From: Adineta steineri
Lineage: Eukaryota; Rotifera; Eurotatoria; Adinetida; Adinetidae
NCBI GenBank assembly: GCA_905250115.1
Contig: CAJNOI010000063.1
Coordinates: 311,265 to 375,264, forward strand
Reading direction: 5' to 3'
DNA length: 64,000 bases
Below the pieces are notes generated by a model. That model saw only the letters and a list, made by a program, of their open reading frames with translations, searched no databases and was not told the DNA's origin. Position 1 is the stretch's first letter; every line of letters starts with the position of its first letter. The position numbers and the translations under genes were made by a program. Below are positions 38,593 to 51,799 of the stretch, one piece after another.

Positions 38593-39894
38593 ATGAATGT
38601 AAATAAAGGAGAATATGAAGCAGTTCGTATTAATACCGATGAAAAATTAACAAATGGATATCGTTTTGTTAATAAAAAAGGTCGAATTAATGTAACTTAT
38701 TCATCTATTGGACGTTTAAAACATATGCATTCGAATATTATTATATTTATAATGCAAACGGAATGGTGGCTTGTAGTAACAGTTCTTTTACTTAGTTTTG
38801 TTTTAAGTTGGTTTATATTTGCATTCCTTTATTTTCTTGTATCAATTGAACATGGAGATTTCTTTTTAACAGAAGAAGAAGATGAAGCGGCTTTAGAAAA
38901 TCGAACAAATTATACTTATACACCAACATATGTTGAAAAAGAAATGTGTGTACAAAATGTACATAATTTTTTAAGTGCATTACTTTTTTCAATTGAAACT
39001 CAACATACAATTGGTTATGGTTCAAGATATATTACAACAGAATGTATGGGTGGAATACTTTTATTAGCACTTCAATCATCACTGGGATATTTATTACAAG
39101 TTATTGTTACACAAGTTGTTTTTACAAAATTATCAAGACCAACAGGTAAAAATAATTGATATGTAAACACATTGAATAATATTTTTATTTTAGAAAAATC
39201 TCGATTTGTTGTCTTCAGTGATAATGCACTTATACTTCCTAGAGATAAAAACTTAACATTAACATTTCGAATAGGGAATTTATCAGTTTCACAATTAATA
39301 TTTGCTAGTGTTCGTTTATTGATGATTCGTGAACGACGAACAATTGAAGGTGAAATTATTCCGCATCAAATTCATGATATGGAATTAACACATCTTCGTA
39401 ATGGTCAATTATTTTTTCCTCGACCATTTGTTGTTGAACATATTATAAATAATCGTAGTCCACTCTATGGAATTCAAAGAGATACATTAGAAAAAGAACA
39501 TTTTGAGATTATTGCAATAATTGAAGGTATTTTTGATTATACTGGTTTTTCATGTCATTTTCGTACATCTTATTTACCTAATGAACTTTTGTGGGGTCAT
39601 CAATTTTTATCATGTGATGCAACATTAGAAGGTTTTGATTACAAACAATTTAATCGAACTAAATTAATCTATGCTCTACCAAATTGGGATTACGAAGATG
39701 AACACAGTGATGAACCAACATTACTAAATTCACCAGCGAGTGCACCTAATATTTATCAAAATTCTCGCATTTTTACAAATCCAGTTGGAAGAGTACAGCA
39801 ACAAAATTTAAAACGAAATAATTCATCTAAACGAATAACAACAAATAATACAATTTATATTGAAGATAAACTAGAAAAAACATATTCATTATAA
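38593..39894 (+). CDS. Inward-rectifier potassium channel (Kir)
   Basis: Exons 38593-39145 and 39194-39894 give 417 residues. In order: an N-terminal cytoplasmic part with RFVNKKGRINV, helix M1 (about 57-84), an extracellular loop with N-glycosylation sequons (NRT, NYT), pore helix and filter TIGYG (139-143) preceded by SIETQ, helix M2 (about 151-172), and the cytoplasmic immunoglobulin-like domain beginning LSRP and including VVFSDNALI and RTSYLPNELLWGHQF. Those are the classic Kir landmarks. The channel sets resting potential in the plasma membrane. The tail is Asn/Ser-rich and unconserved. The 48-bp intron falls right after the LSRPTG junction. Subfamily cannot be called by eye. Confidence 0.93.
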
Positions 39895-40826
39895 GTCAGC
39901 TATATATATGCAGAGTATTATAAACATTTTTTGGTTAAATTTTTTAAGATAAACAAGAAACATGGTTCGATAAATAGTAATAATTATCTAAATAAATTCC
40001 ATTGCGTCTGTTGTCTATAAACAGAAAAACACATTTTAGACTGCTCACTATACATCAACAGGAAATGACTAGTGCTCATTTAATAAATACGTAGTAGTAC
40101 TTTATATTGACTGATTCTCTACCGACCACGCGACAGCTTCTGAGTGACATCGTTGATTTGTACGTGAATTAATATTATCTGATAAGAATCTAATTTAAAT
40201 TGTAGAGCTTTTTATGCTACATCTTTTGCTTTTTGACATGACAATACAAAATATAGTCATTCCATCCATCGCTTTTTTACAACTTTTTTTGTTTTTATTT
40301 TAAGTCTTCCTTTAAATACATCTAAGAAAGTTAACTTGTGGACATGAATATTCAAACTTTTATAAGCACGATGATCAAAGACAGTAGAATCATAACTAGA
40401 CAAATAGGAGGTACTCTTTATATTTGACATATATGCTAGAAAATATTTTTCAGGATCAATTTACATATCATAGTATATGATAGGGCATTACTGATGTAAA
40501 TTATCACTGTATATTCGTAAATTTTGATTGATTCAGTGAAAGATTAGAGACGAATGCCGGTAGAGTCATTATCAGTTTTATAGTACATCTCTCTGACGTT
40601 CATAGATATGAATATTAATCTCATAAGTATTTTAATTTAGTATTCTATGTGGCTAATTATAAATTCCATTTTGATTATGAGAAAAATTTATCTTTTAATT
40701 TTTATTAAACAATGAAATAAATTTAAAATTTAACATCTGAATATATCTATTATTAAAAGAGAAATGTAATTATTTTGATAAAACTAAAACCATATTTGAA
40801 TGAATATGATGTTTGTCAATATTCAG
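39895..40826. other. Intergenic, no gene seen
   Basis: AT-rich spacer between the Kir channel and the next minus-strand ORF. I found no convincing coding stretch, repeat or RNA fold. Confidence 0.5.
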
Positions 40827-41078
40827 CTAAGATGAATCTATCGATGAATATTGTTTCGATCGACGATATTGAGATGATTTTCGTCCATTAATACTTGTAC
40901 TTCTATCTGTTGATAATTCATAATCGTCAGAGGCAAAATCATTTTGTTTTTTGGTAAAAAATAAAAAGAGAATAATTAGAATAAGAATTAATATACATCC
41001 AACACTAGTTATTGAAATAAAATATCCCGTTGAAATATATGGTTCAGGACGAATATTTGATTCTGTTTGATTATTCAT
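40827..41078 (-). CDS. Small single-pass membrane protein, hypothetical
   Basis: An intronless 83-codon frame with a polar N-terminus, one strong hydrophobic segment (about residues 20-41, ISITSVGCILILILIILFLF), a KK stop-transfer pair and a Ser/Arg-rich cytoplasmic tail (RRSKQYSSIDSS). An acceptor-like TTACTCTTTAG lies 11 bases before the ATG and would suit a spliced leader. The composition is that of a real membrane protein rather than noise, but there is no family match. Confidence 0.45.
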   Translation of the reverse strand: MNNQTESNIRPEPYISTGYFISITSVGCILILILIILFLFFTKKQNDFASDDYELSTDRSTSINGRKSSQYRRSKQYSSIDSS

Positions 41079-41915
41079 TGTACAGACACTCTAAAGAGTA
41101 ATAAAGAAAAAGTTTTATTATATCAATATGTAACATATATTGTTCATCAGATAACAAATGAAAAATATCTAGATTTATGAGTGAGAGAAAATAAGTATAG
41201 AATCAAGTTTGGCTAATAAAATAATTCTTTTTTTTCTTCTTATTCTTTTGAATAACAAAAAGCAATTGATGTCACAGAAACACTTGACTATCTGTTTGTA
41301 GTGGAAAATATGTCATATTCAATCATAATATAAATGATTCTCAATGAATTTGTGTTTTTATGTTAAAAAATAAAAAATTATCGTTCAGATATTTATTATT
41401 TGTTTCACATCAATTAATTACTTAAAATCGTTTTTATAGAATAATAAAACTAAATGGTTACAATTTGTTAAATAGTGAAATCGGTACGATGAAAACCTTT
41501 TTTTCAACCAGAGAAAAATGTCTTAAATCACTGTGGTATATTGGTATCTCTAATAAAAGCATACGAAGATTTTTTTTGTAGAACTTGTTCTTTGTTTTTC
41601 TTTCTTTGCTGACTAGTATTAAGTGGACAATACTAGCTATAGTTCTTCAATAGCAAGTGTATGATGATGATGATTAAAAACCAACTTCCTCATAATTATC
41701 TTAAGAATTTCCCAATCATTCCTCATGTTAGTTTGCCAATACTTTCTATGAAACAATAGAAACTTTTCAGCATTATTTATTTGACATGTTTCTTCAAAGT
41801 TTAACCAGTAAAATATTGTTCAGTTCTATCATTTAATTATTATAATACAGTATTATATCAATTGAATTTTGTGCCGATAGTTAGTACGGAAATATGTAAA
41901 ACTAATAAGTTTATT

Positions 41916-42098
41916 TCAACATATGTCAACACTATTGAAGAAATGCAAAGCAGAAGTTTTTAGCGTGAACATCATCCGAAGTTTAACTCTCTGTTTGAAT
42001 TTTAAAGCATTTCTTTCAGCTGAAATTTTTTGTATATTCCGATACTCGCTTATTGAATCTAATAGACGTTCATATAATGAGTGTCGTTTGTAGTTCAT
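41916..42098 (-). CDS. Short basic ORF, hypothetical
   Basis: Sixty codons, MNYKRHSLYERLLDSISEY onward, rich in Arg/Lys with heptad-like leucines, less AT-biased than its surroundings. No splice partner or family was found. Could be a small protein or chance. Confidence 0.27.
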   Translation of the reverse strand: MNYKRHSLYERLLDSISEYRNIQKISAERNALKFKQRVKLRMMFTLKTSALHFFNSVDIC

Positions 42099-42684
42099 TT
42101 TTTTTGTATCAAAGATCCATTCATATTGTAGTTACGTCAATAAAAAATTTCATCTTTCTATTTTTGAACTATATATAATTTCATCAGAGAAATGTGTGTA
42201 CTTTCTATTTAAAAGGTATTATATAACAATGCTCTATCAATCAATTTGTATGTACATACACTTTTGAATCCTTGAAAAATCATTTGCGTGTCTATTAGAT
42301 GAAAATAGTTGCAACGCAAAACGGTGGACTCACAAAATGAAATACAATTCTCTATTCGTGAAATATCAATACATAAATTAATTCTTGTATTTTTTCGAGA
42401 CTACGAAAAAAATTATTTTATTTCAGAAAAGAAGTAACGCAAACGAAAACATGAAGTAGAACAACAATAATACAAGAATATAGTAAATATGAGGATCTAC
42501 ACGTACACAAATAATTATTTTTCACATATACGCAAACGAAAAAAAAATTATTCTTCAATTTTCTTTTATCATATTATTGCGAGAAACAAATTGAGTTAAA
42601 CTCAATATATATATATATTTATTTTTTTTCTCCTTCCTACAATAAGCGCAGGTGAAATTAAAGAAAAACTATACAAATTATATT

Positions 42685-44999
42685 TCAGACAGAGTTGAGA
42701 TTTTCTTCTTTATTCATCTGTTCACCAGATTGACGAACTTGTAATTCATTACGATATAATTTTGATAAAACTCCAAGTTGATGTTTAAGCACTTGTAAAC
42801 TACTTGATGATTGAGTACGATTAACATTATTTAATAAGTCATTGTCAGTTAATGAATCAGAATTTTTCTTGTCATTGAACCATTGTGGATTTTTAACGAT
42901 TAAGATCGGATGTGCAAAAAGGAATGAATAGAACCCTTAATATAAGAAATTAAATAGAATTTTAATGAAATTTTTAAAAATAAAATTAACATACATTCTT
43001 GTGGAACAGTGACAGTTGTTTTATTAAGATTTACACAGAGTATATGTTCAAAACGACGTCGAGCTATTTGTTCAGCTTCTTCAAATGTTTTTGTTGGACG
43101 TATTTGCTCAATAGTCTCATATACTTCTTGTTCTTCAAATGGTGAAAGAAAACCAATAAGAGTATCAAAACGATGATGTTGACCAACAAGAATATTATTC
43201 ATTGATGCAACTGGATGTGTCTAAACATAAAATAATGTAATTGATACAAAGATAACATAAGATTTTCTATACTTTTTTCATGAATGCCTGTGGTTTAGTA
43301 ATTGATTTTCTTTGTGTTGTAACTTCTGGTGTATCGGAATGTACATCCATCTTTTGATCATCAACATTATTGATTATAACTGATGGTTTACTAAGACGAG
43401 GTCGTCCACGTTTTCTTCCTGTGCTATTTCCGTTAACTACAGGTGCTTCATTTGTATTTTTTGGTGATCGTAGTTCATGTGAAAAAGATGAACCATTTGT
43501 TTTTCCACTAGCAGTTGTACTTTCAGTTGGCTCAGTTGATTTACGCATATGACGACGTTTAGCTGGTGGCGTTGTTGTTGTTGAGTCTGCATCGTTGGAT
43601 GTTTGTTTTTTAAGTTTTATTTTAACTGATGGAGTTTTACGAACTGGCATTTCCTCTTCAGATGATTCATCGTCTGATTTGAATTCAAATGTTTTTTCAG
43701 CAAGTAATGAACGATCAGTAGGATCAGCAGATGGTGATGCTGCATTAGAAGGTTCAGATGATTCTTCGGCTTTATTTGCTGAAGCTTTTGATTTACGACC
43801 AGGTTGACCTTTTGGAGCAACTAAAAAGAAAAGAATACATATTGAATTTATTTTTGATAATGTGAACTTTTTCATACCAAGTTTTGTTGTATAAAATTGA
43901 ACTTTAGGATCGATTTCTTCTAGACGTGTTTCACTTGTTTGTTTAAGTGAATCATCAGCTTCACGTACAGCCAATTCCCAATCTTCACGACGACCAATAG
44001 TAACTTTTAATTGAAATCGTTCTGTCAATTGTTCTTTTTGAGATTTTGTTTGTGCCTAAAGATTCAACAAAGCATGATTCAAATCAATCTTGTCGTTTTA
44101 GTTTTTTTTTGTCAAGAGAAAAATAATGTTTACTCAAAATACCTTATCAACAATTTCTTGTGCATATTTAGTAAAAGCTTCTACACCTTGATATGGAATT
44201 ACGGCTGCATCGGGCACCCAAGCAAAATCAGCAGTTGAACCATAAAAAACCACAAAATACATTCGTTTTGCACGTGTATTACCTATTGAGATGAAGAAGA
44301 AAAAACATGACTAAACATTTCTTTTTCTTCATTATTTATAACTTACCGCTGACTTTTGTAAAACATCGTGTCGTATCATTTGGATCACGAATAATAAGAC
44401 TTGGCCACCTAAATTATACAACCATTGAAAAACCAAATTTTTAAATTAAAAAGAAATAAAATACCATGGATGTCCTCCCATTTTAACCCAAACAACATCG
44501 GCTACATCATGAAGTATAGGAATGTTTTTATCTCGTTCTTGTTCATCATCTGCATCTACAGCTGCTTGTTCTGCTGAATTTCGTTGTGCTCTTGTTTTAT
44601 TTTTTTTCTCACCAGCACCATTGACTATTGCTGCTGGTACTTCTTCACCTAAATTATCTAATTACATTATTGAATAATTTAATTGTAATTATTTACGTTT
44701 TGGTAATGTACGTCTTGGACGTCCATTTGATATATTTGTTTCTTCAGTTTCTACGGTTTTTTTAGTAGAACGTTTTCGTTTGCCCGGCTTTGTTTCAGCT
44801 GATGAATCTTCAGCACCATTGACAGGTGTTTCTTCAGCATTTATTACTTCAATATCAGTAGTTGATGTATCCATTTTAGATACCGTTTCTGATGGTTCTT
44901 AGAAATGTAAATATTTATTAAGAAACAAAAAAAAACAAGTCGAAGATAATAAATACCTTTTGTAGGAGACGAAGAAGAAACAATGACGTCGGTACTCAT
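42685..44999 (-). CDS. PWWP-domain chromatin protein
   Basis: Nine exons join in phase to 610 residues: 44999-44957, 44897-44697, 44648-44465, 44408-44347, 44282-44143, 44055-43878, 43820-43273, 43220-42995, 42935-42685. An acidic/basic N-terminus (KRKRSTKK, RPRRTLPKR) precedes a PWWP domain at about 130-225: VVWVKMGGHPWWPSLI, YFVVFYGSTADFAWV and IPYQGVEAF; the intron splits its second Trp codon. PWWP pockets read methylated H3K36 on DNA. The middle is a charged nuclear region with AT-hook-like RKRGRPRLSKP. A conserved-looking helical block (FDTLIGFLSPFEEQEVYETI) and a C-terminal amphipathic helix follow. Architecture recalls HDGF/LEDGF-type proteins, but I cannot confirm an integrase-binding domain. 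Shares its upstream region with CIMIP2. Confidence 0.85.
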
Positions 45000-45346
45000 C
45001 GGATTTGTTCAAGATGGAAAATGTAAAGTTTAATTTGATATAAACACACAAAGTCAAAAGAAAAAGAATATCATAAACAAAGCATCCTTAGTATTGAACC
45101 AATGGTTTTATAGTTTATTCGTTTTAGTATTCGAATACATTTATATTAAGTTCAAGAATTTATTTAATTCTAAATATATATTTTAGTAAAATTTATATAT
45201 CAGGAAAAAATTCAATGCATTAGTGTGTTATAATAAAGAATGTAGAGGTCGTTGCGAAGTAACTGTTTATAGTATTAGATGTAAATGAGACATCGATGCA
45301 ATAGAATACGCTTGCTTTTTCATTCTTTTCTTTTCGAGTAGGAATA
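45000..45346. promoter_or_regulatory. Bidirectional promoter region, PWWP gene / CIMIP2
   Basis: 347 bp separates the two divergent start codons (44999 minus, 45347 plus), so both promoters must lie here unless a further 5' exon exists. A GTAGG pair just before the CIMIP2 ATG may be a leader acceptor. No motif is recognised. Confidence 0.45.
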
Positions 45347-46874
45347 ATGACGACCGTTGAATTCGGTGGTGGACCAACACTTGCAGCTCGTAAACGTTTT
45401 GCTAATCTTAAAGACGGCTCACAAATTCCAAAGTAATCATGATTTATTTTTTTTAAATTTGGGAAGATAAGATAAAAATATAAAGAATATAATATGCGAG
45501 TAATTTTTTTCTAAGACAATCATGGGATTCTTTTAATAGTTTTGTATTTGTTGATTTTTATATGAAACCATAGGAGATCGTATGTTTGAAACTTGTAATG
45601 ATTCTTAAAAGAATCAAAGAAAAGAAGTTTTGTTCGAATAAATGTAGAATACATATATATGTATATAGATTTTAAATATTAAAACTTGAGAATCTACTTC
45701 GTAGATATACTGGACATATCCATCAAATACGGTTTCGTCAAGGTCATACATACGGTGAACAAACACATATCTTATCACAAGAACCTACAAGCCCATTAAA
45801 ACCAACACAACCGGAAGAAGTTCAATATGATCTTTCTAATCCATATGAAACACGAGAATTTCCAGATGGATTAATTCCAGGTTATGCAGGTAATGAAAAT
45901 CATCATATTTCTCTGTATGATGATAATTGTTATATATATATATGATCAGGCTATGTTCCTCAACGAAAATATCAACATAGTAATCGATATCGTGTTGAAA
46001 CTGATGCGTGTTTATCACAAACGAAAAATGCATATGAACAAGGCCGACAAAATGTACGAGAATTAAAGAGTGCCATTGCTGGTTATCCAAAAACACAAAG
46101 TACAAATAGTGATACGACTGTTAAACATTTTCTTGATTATCATCGAGCTTATCATCCACTTCAGAATGCTCAAAAAGGTATATATACAAAAGAAAACTTC
46201 TGAATAATTTAAGAATATAAATATAGATGATCGTCGTCCATTTGTTGAACCACCTATACCCGGTTATACAGGTTACATTCCTCGTATTATTCCAATTGGA
46301 GCCGGTCTTGGTTTACGTTATCATGAAGCAACAAATAAAGCTTTAAATCGTTTTGCATTTGAAACAACACATTCTATGACAAATCTTCCTACATCCATCG
46401 ATAATCAACCACCACCATCGATTAATACTAATCCAGAAAAGTAAATCTTCTACTAACTTCATTAATCAACATATATAAAAATGTAAATTTATCTCATTCT
46501 AGACAAGTTATTTAAGTTTAGTAATAATCTGCTTTAATTATAGTTAATCCTCTTTTCTCTTAGAACTATTATTCTTTTCAAAATTAAAAAACGAAAATTA
46601 TAATTTATCTTTTAGTTTGATGAAATCACGTCCAGCAACAGGTGGTCCATCTTATCGAATCTATTCTAATATTGGTATGGTTCCGAAATATACTGGTTAT
46701 CTACCTCGTAAGTTTCTTATACATAAAACAAAAATAAAGTCTTATGATTGTATATTTTAAGAACGTAAATATCGCGTTGGACAAACTTTTGGTGATACAA
46801 CACGTGAATTACCTGTATGTTCTCATTCATATTCTAATTATGGTGAATTATTACGCTCAAAAACATTTATTTGA
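45347..46874 (+). CDS. CIMIP2B: CIMIP2 (FAM166) family ciliary microtubule inner protein
   Basis: Six exons (45347-45432, 45705-45889, 45950-46177, 46227-46440, 46616-46707, 46762-46874) give 305 residues. The family signature, a repeated (I/V)PGYTG(Y/H)(I/V)P phrase followed by an (R/K)FxxGxTYG phrase, appears four times: YTGHIHQIRFRQGHTYG, IPGYAGYVPQRKY, IPGYTGYIPRIIP and PKYTGYLPQRKYRVGQTFG. Members bind the lumen of doublet microtubules in motile cilia, which fits a ciliated rotifer. The motif order is that of CIMIP2B. It faces the PWWP gene head to head. Confidence 0.88.
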
Positions 46875-47077
46875 AACAAGCTCAATTGACTAATTAAAAA
46901 TATATTCTTCTTTTTCTTTTTTAATCACACATTTCATGTGATATATATACAACCGTACTTGAGTGAATTCTTTTTACACAATCTATTGGTGCAGCTTCCA
47001 TCGATTTTTATATTTTTTTTTAAAATTAATAAAAGCTTTTTAATAACAATAAGCAAAAATAATTTTTAGAAAATTTC

Positions 47078-50000
47078 TTATTGTGATTCAACGTTTATTA
47101 TGACCTCAACAATAGCAGGACTATTATTTATTGATAATAGATATGCATTGTTATTTGTAGATGGTATCATATTTTGGACAGAACCAAGACCAGTTTGTAA
47201 AATTTGAGAACTTCGCTAAAAAATAAATATTTCAATAAGAATCGTTAATTAATTTTATATATATGAATATTTACTTCATAAAAATTGCCAAATAAACGAA
47301 TCTGACCATCTTTACTGCAGCATAGAACAAGATTAGGTGATAAAACGATGGCAGATGTTTGCATTTCCATAATTGATTTGTCTAGAAAATCGATAGTAAT
47401 AGTTACAGGAAAATCTATAGTTTTATTTTACCAATTGTATTGCAAGCCATTGGATGTGTTGCTTGTTGCCATGGAATATTTTGAATATTTTTTTCTTTGA
47501 CAATATCAAACGATGGCATTAACCCTATTAATATAAAATGAATTATTAATTTAAATTTTTATTTGACTTACAAATATTATAATTATTATCACTATAAACA
47601 GCAAGAAGATAACTAGAATCAATTGACCATATAATATCAGTGACAGGTACATTATTATTCTGCAGTGTTCCATCTGTTCGAAGATGAAATTCTCCATTAC
47701 CTAATACACTGAAAATGAAAACTGCTCCATTTTGTAATCCAATTGCTAAATCTGCACCATCTAAATTTCATCAAACTGTGTATTAATCAAAATCTTCGAA
47801 GATTTTCTTACCTGGTGAAAATCGAACGGATTTTACACCTGTATTAGTCTTTAATGATATTGTTGTTATATAAAATGAAGATAATGTATCATATATAAGT
47901 AATTTGCTTGTTTCCGTTCCAAGAACAATTATATTTCGTTCTGGATGTAAAGCAGCACATGAAATTAATTGCTAAAAATAGTAAATTAAAATTTCGAAAT
48001 TTATTAGAAAAAAATCAAGACTTTACCGGAGATTTAACGGCCCATTCAACTGATCTCGTTTTATTATTCCATTTAAATAAATGTCGATCCGAACTTATAG
48101 AAAAGAAATCATCCGTATTCTTATTACAACATATACACATTGATGGAGTTCTATGTCCCTAAATAAAATCATAGGATAAAAATCTTTGATTTAATATCAA
48201 ACATACTCGCATAATAACATCAATTTGTTCATTATCAATTTCTTTCAATAGAATATAATTTAATTTAGTTCCAATCGCTAATCCTTTTTCAATATGACAA
48301 ATTGATTGTATCGAACCATAAGTATCATTTAACTAATGAGAAGAAAACAATAAATAATAACTAAATACTTTTTTTTATTCATAATTTATACTTGTATTTC
48401 ATCAAATGTATTTAAATTAACATTCCAAAGTTTTATTTGATTTTGTCCATTTGCCAGAAGAAAGGTTTCTTGATTGATACATACGACAAGATGTACATCA
48501 TTCTATAAATAAGATTGAAATCGATTTTAACTTTCTAATAATATAATGATTACCTCTAAAATACTTTCTTGTACTTCTTCTAATTTTGGTTCATTATCAA
48601 CTAAAGTCCAAATATGTATACTTCCAACTTTATCACCGATAACTAATAATTCACCGGAATGATCGCATGCAACTGCACCTGTATAAATATTCTAGAAATT
48701 TCATAAACAAAAATAGAATTCATATTGTTATTTCAAATTGCTCGTACTTGAACTTCTGATTCTCTTTGTGTAGCTATACGTAATGGTTTTGATTTCCAAT
48801 TAATTTGATAAAAAATTAAATGTTGTTGTGTTATACATACAATCCATTCAATTGTATCAAATACAAATAATGCCGAAAGTATTTTATCAGATTTACTCTA
48901 AAAAAACAAAAATTTATGAAGATATTTCGGTAAAATAATGTTACTTACGGTGATACTATAGATTATTTCATTACGTTTCCAATCAAAAAATAAAAGAACT
49001 TTTGGTTTATCACGCGAAACAATAAGAATTAAATTATCATCTGGTTTAGGTGAAAATGATAAGAGAGATATATCCGAACCAAATTGATCTTTTCGTATTT
49101 CAGCTAAAGTTTCAAGTTTCTCATAATCCCAAATATGTATTGTAGCATATGAACGTTCTTTTGATGAAGCTGAATCAGCTGAAGCAATTATTGTATGATA
49201 TTTATGAGTGCTAACACTAAATTATAAACAATTAATATATTATTCGTTATTGATAAATGTAATGTCACTTACCAAGTTATTGGATTATTATGTTTAGTAT
49301 AAAACCGTTGTTGTTTTACTTCTGGATCATATATAACACATATTGAACCAATTACATAGAGTATTTCATTTTCAGCTAAAGCATAAATATTTTTTGTTTG
49401 TTCTTTAGTACCATCATAACCATGACTAGCAGATATTCGAAATTAGAGAAAGAAGGAAATTTATCTTTTATAACTTACACCCAACTAATCGATAGATTTG
49501 CATCGATGTTAACTATAATTTATCAAGAGATGAAAATATGTATATTGTTTTAGAAAAAAACAATCAATACCTGGTTTAGGAACATATCTTTGAATTGTAG
49601 TCACTTGTCGTCGTGGCCATAGGTTATTAGCAAAAAATTCATCAGGTTGCATTGTTGCTAAATAACGTTTAGCATGTTGAAATTCTTCATCTGTACATGC
49701 AATAAATTTATCCGTTGTTTTAAGTGTATTAAATAAATATGAAAAACTTGTTACCTAAAGAAAATAATTATAAAAATAAATTTTTTATGAATTTATCATT
49801 ATTTTTACTTCAGCAAAAACAGTTTTTGTTATTGCATATAAATGTGTAATAATATCATTACCAATATAATGTGAAAGTAAATCTGTTACTTCTTCACTTA
49901 ACCATTGATCATATGTTGTTGTAGTATTTCGATTTAAAAGAATACTTTCATAAAGATTTAAACGAGAATATGGTAATATAAATATTTGTTCATTATTTGC

Positions 50001-50839
50001 TGCTGGTAAACGCCATCGTTTCATTGATAATGCTCGTGTATTTCCATTAGGAGCTGGTGGTTGATTAACATTTGACTCAGAATCATCATTAAATGCATCA
50101 TTTACATGTAGATATTTTGTTTTAAGAAATATACCAGTTGCAACAACATATGATTGACGATTTTGAAATTTATTTATTGAACGAATTTCATGACCATTTA
50201 GAGCATAGACATGTTGAATACCACCAGATGGTAAAGTAAGTTTTTGTTGACGATTTAAATAATTAAGAAATGCTTCCCAGGACTTAAATTCTAATTCATT
50301 TATTCCAACTTTAACACCAATATGATGTGCATCACCATTACGAAACAATCGAATTAAAACACCTTGTACTGGACGACGACTAATTTGTGGTATAACTGCC
50401 ATCGGTCGAGCTATAGACAAAAAAAACAATGAATAATAGACAATTTATCAATCTATCAACCATTCTATTTAGAAGAGTCTCTTCAAAATAATGTGGTGAC
50501 GTTTATATACTAACGTGTCTTTGATGATGATGCTGGTGTTCCATTCCATTTCTGTACTGGTGATTTGTTTCTTGTAATAATCATTGATGTTGAAATATTT
50601 TTTGAAGTTTTAAGTTTTGGTATATAACTTAATTTTGCAGGTTTTGAACTAGGTTTTACTCGACGTGGTGAGGCTGGTTGTGGTTCATATTCATCATCGA
50701 CTATGACTGGAGTTAAATGATCATCAGACTGACTTCGTTTTATACTACTATATGGTGTATATCTTTGTTCCGATTCAGTTTGACGTGTTTGATCATCATC
50801 ATCATTATTATTAAAATTATTCACTTCAATTTCCGACAT
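47078..50839 (-). CDS. Doublecortin-EMAP (DCX-EMAP) microtubule-associated protein
   Basis: About 16 coding exons, roughly 970 residues; first exons 50839-50515, 50410-49809 and 49754-49571, last 47215-47078. A Ser/Arg/Pro-rich N-terminus leads to one doublecortin domain (about 118-215: VLIRLFRNGDAHHIGVKV, FKSWEAFLNYLNRQQKL, GIQHVYALNGHEI). A HELP-type motif (SISWVHGYDGT) formed across a splice follows, then a long run of WD40 units as in EML/EMAP proteins. A fly protein with this fusion, DCX-EMAP, is needed in ciliated mechanosensory organs. It probably decorates ciliary or sensory microtubules. Exon boundaries near the HELP motif and the total length could be off by a few bases; the architecture is clear. 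Confidence 0.85.
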
Positions 50840-51799
50840 TTCTATAAATTAACGATTGCTTACCGTTCAGACGTTTTTATTATTATATATGTTACTAGTA
50901 ACGAAGAAGAATACGAATGAACGTTACTAGATGATATTTGTTTTTATTCTTGGTAATATGTTTGTTCTTATATGGAATGCAACTTTGATGTATCTTAGAA
51001 ACCGTTTAAAGAGTAATATAAAGATTGAAAGAGAAAAAAAAATGACAATTGTAAATTATGTTATTGAAGTATTTTACAAATTGTGTTGAATAAAAGCTCA
51101 AGGAAGGAAAAAGAAAAAGTGGTAGGCATGAATGAAAATAAGAAATTAAATTTTAATAGTTGTTATTTATTTAATTAATATTTTTTCCTGTTTTGTTTTA
51201 AGAAAATGACTTGAAAATTTTATTTTATGTGAATTGCCGTTGTTAGGTATACAAAAGAAAAATGTTTATTGAAATATAATAATTGTAAATTAATTTTACT
51301 ACATGACTGATATATCAGCTTGCTATAATAAACTTTATGTCTCAGAAATACTAACAAATTTTGCTATATATATATGGTTTGACAATAGAATGATTATAAC
51401 TTCACCCTAAAAGCGCCACTTACTGATTACAATGAAACCTTCTTGTAGGTTCAATATAATCATATTCTACTACTAAGTATATTAGAAAAACTTGATTAAA
51501 TATTTGCAAAATAATTTCAAATAGTTTATATATATTTTTATAAATATAACAGTATTAAATATTATCGATTGATAAACATTCTCTTTTTTTCTGTCGTGAG
51601 AAAAGAAGACAGTACAAAAAAAAAAATATATATATAATAATAGCGATTCGTACGCCATCTTGTTACATGAATGCATAACTGCGACATAGAGCGCGTCAGC
51701 TGATTTACGTTGTTGTTATTTGTATATGTTGTTTTTATCATACATATTCTTTATTTTACAATTAAACTATTGATTTAACTTATTATCTACAAATATGGA
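50840..51799. promoter_or_regulatory. Divergent intergenic region, DCX-EMAP / RanBP9-like
   Basis: About 960 bp with both promoters. AT-rich, with no coding stretch. Immediately before the RanBP9-like start there is an extra ATG at 51795 in another frame, opening a 17-codon overlapping upstream ORF. Confidence 0.45.

Noticed and set aside
43370-43807. Plus-strand ORFs inside the PWWP gene
   Set aside because: Shadows of the charged, Ser-rich coding exon on the other strand.
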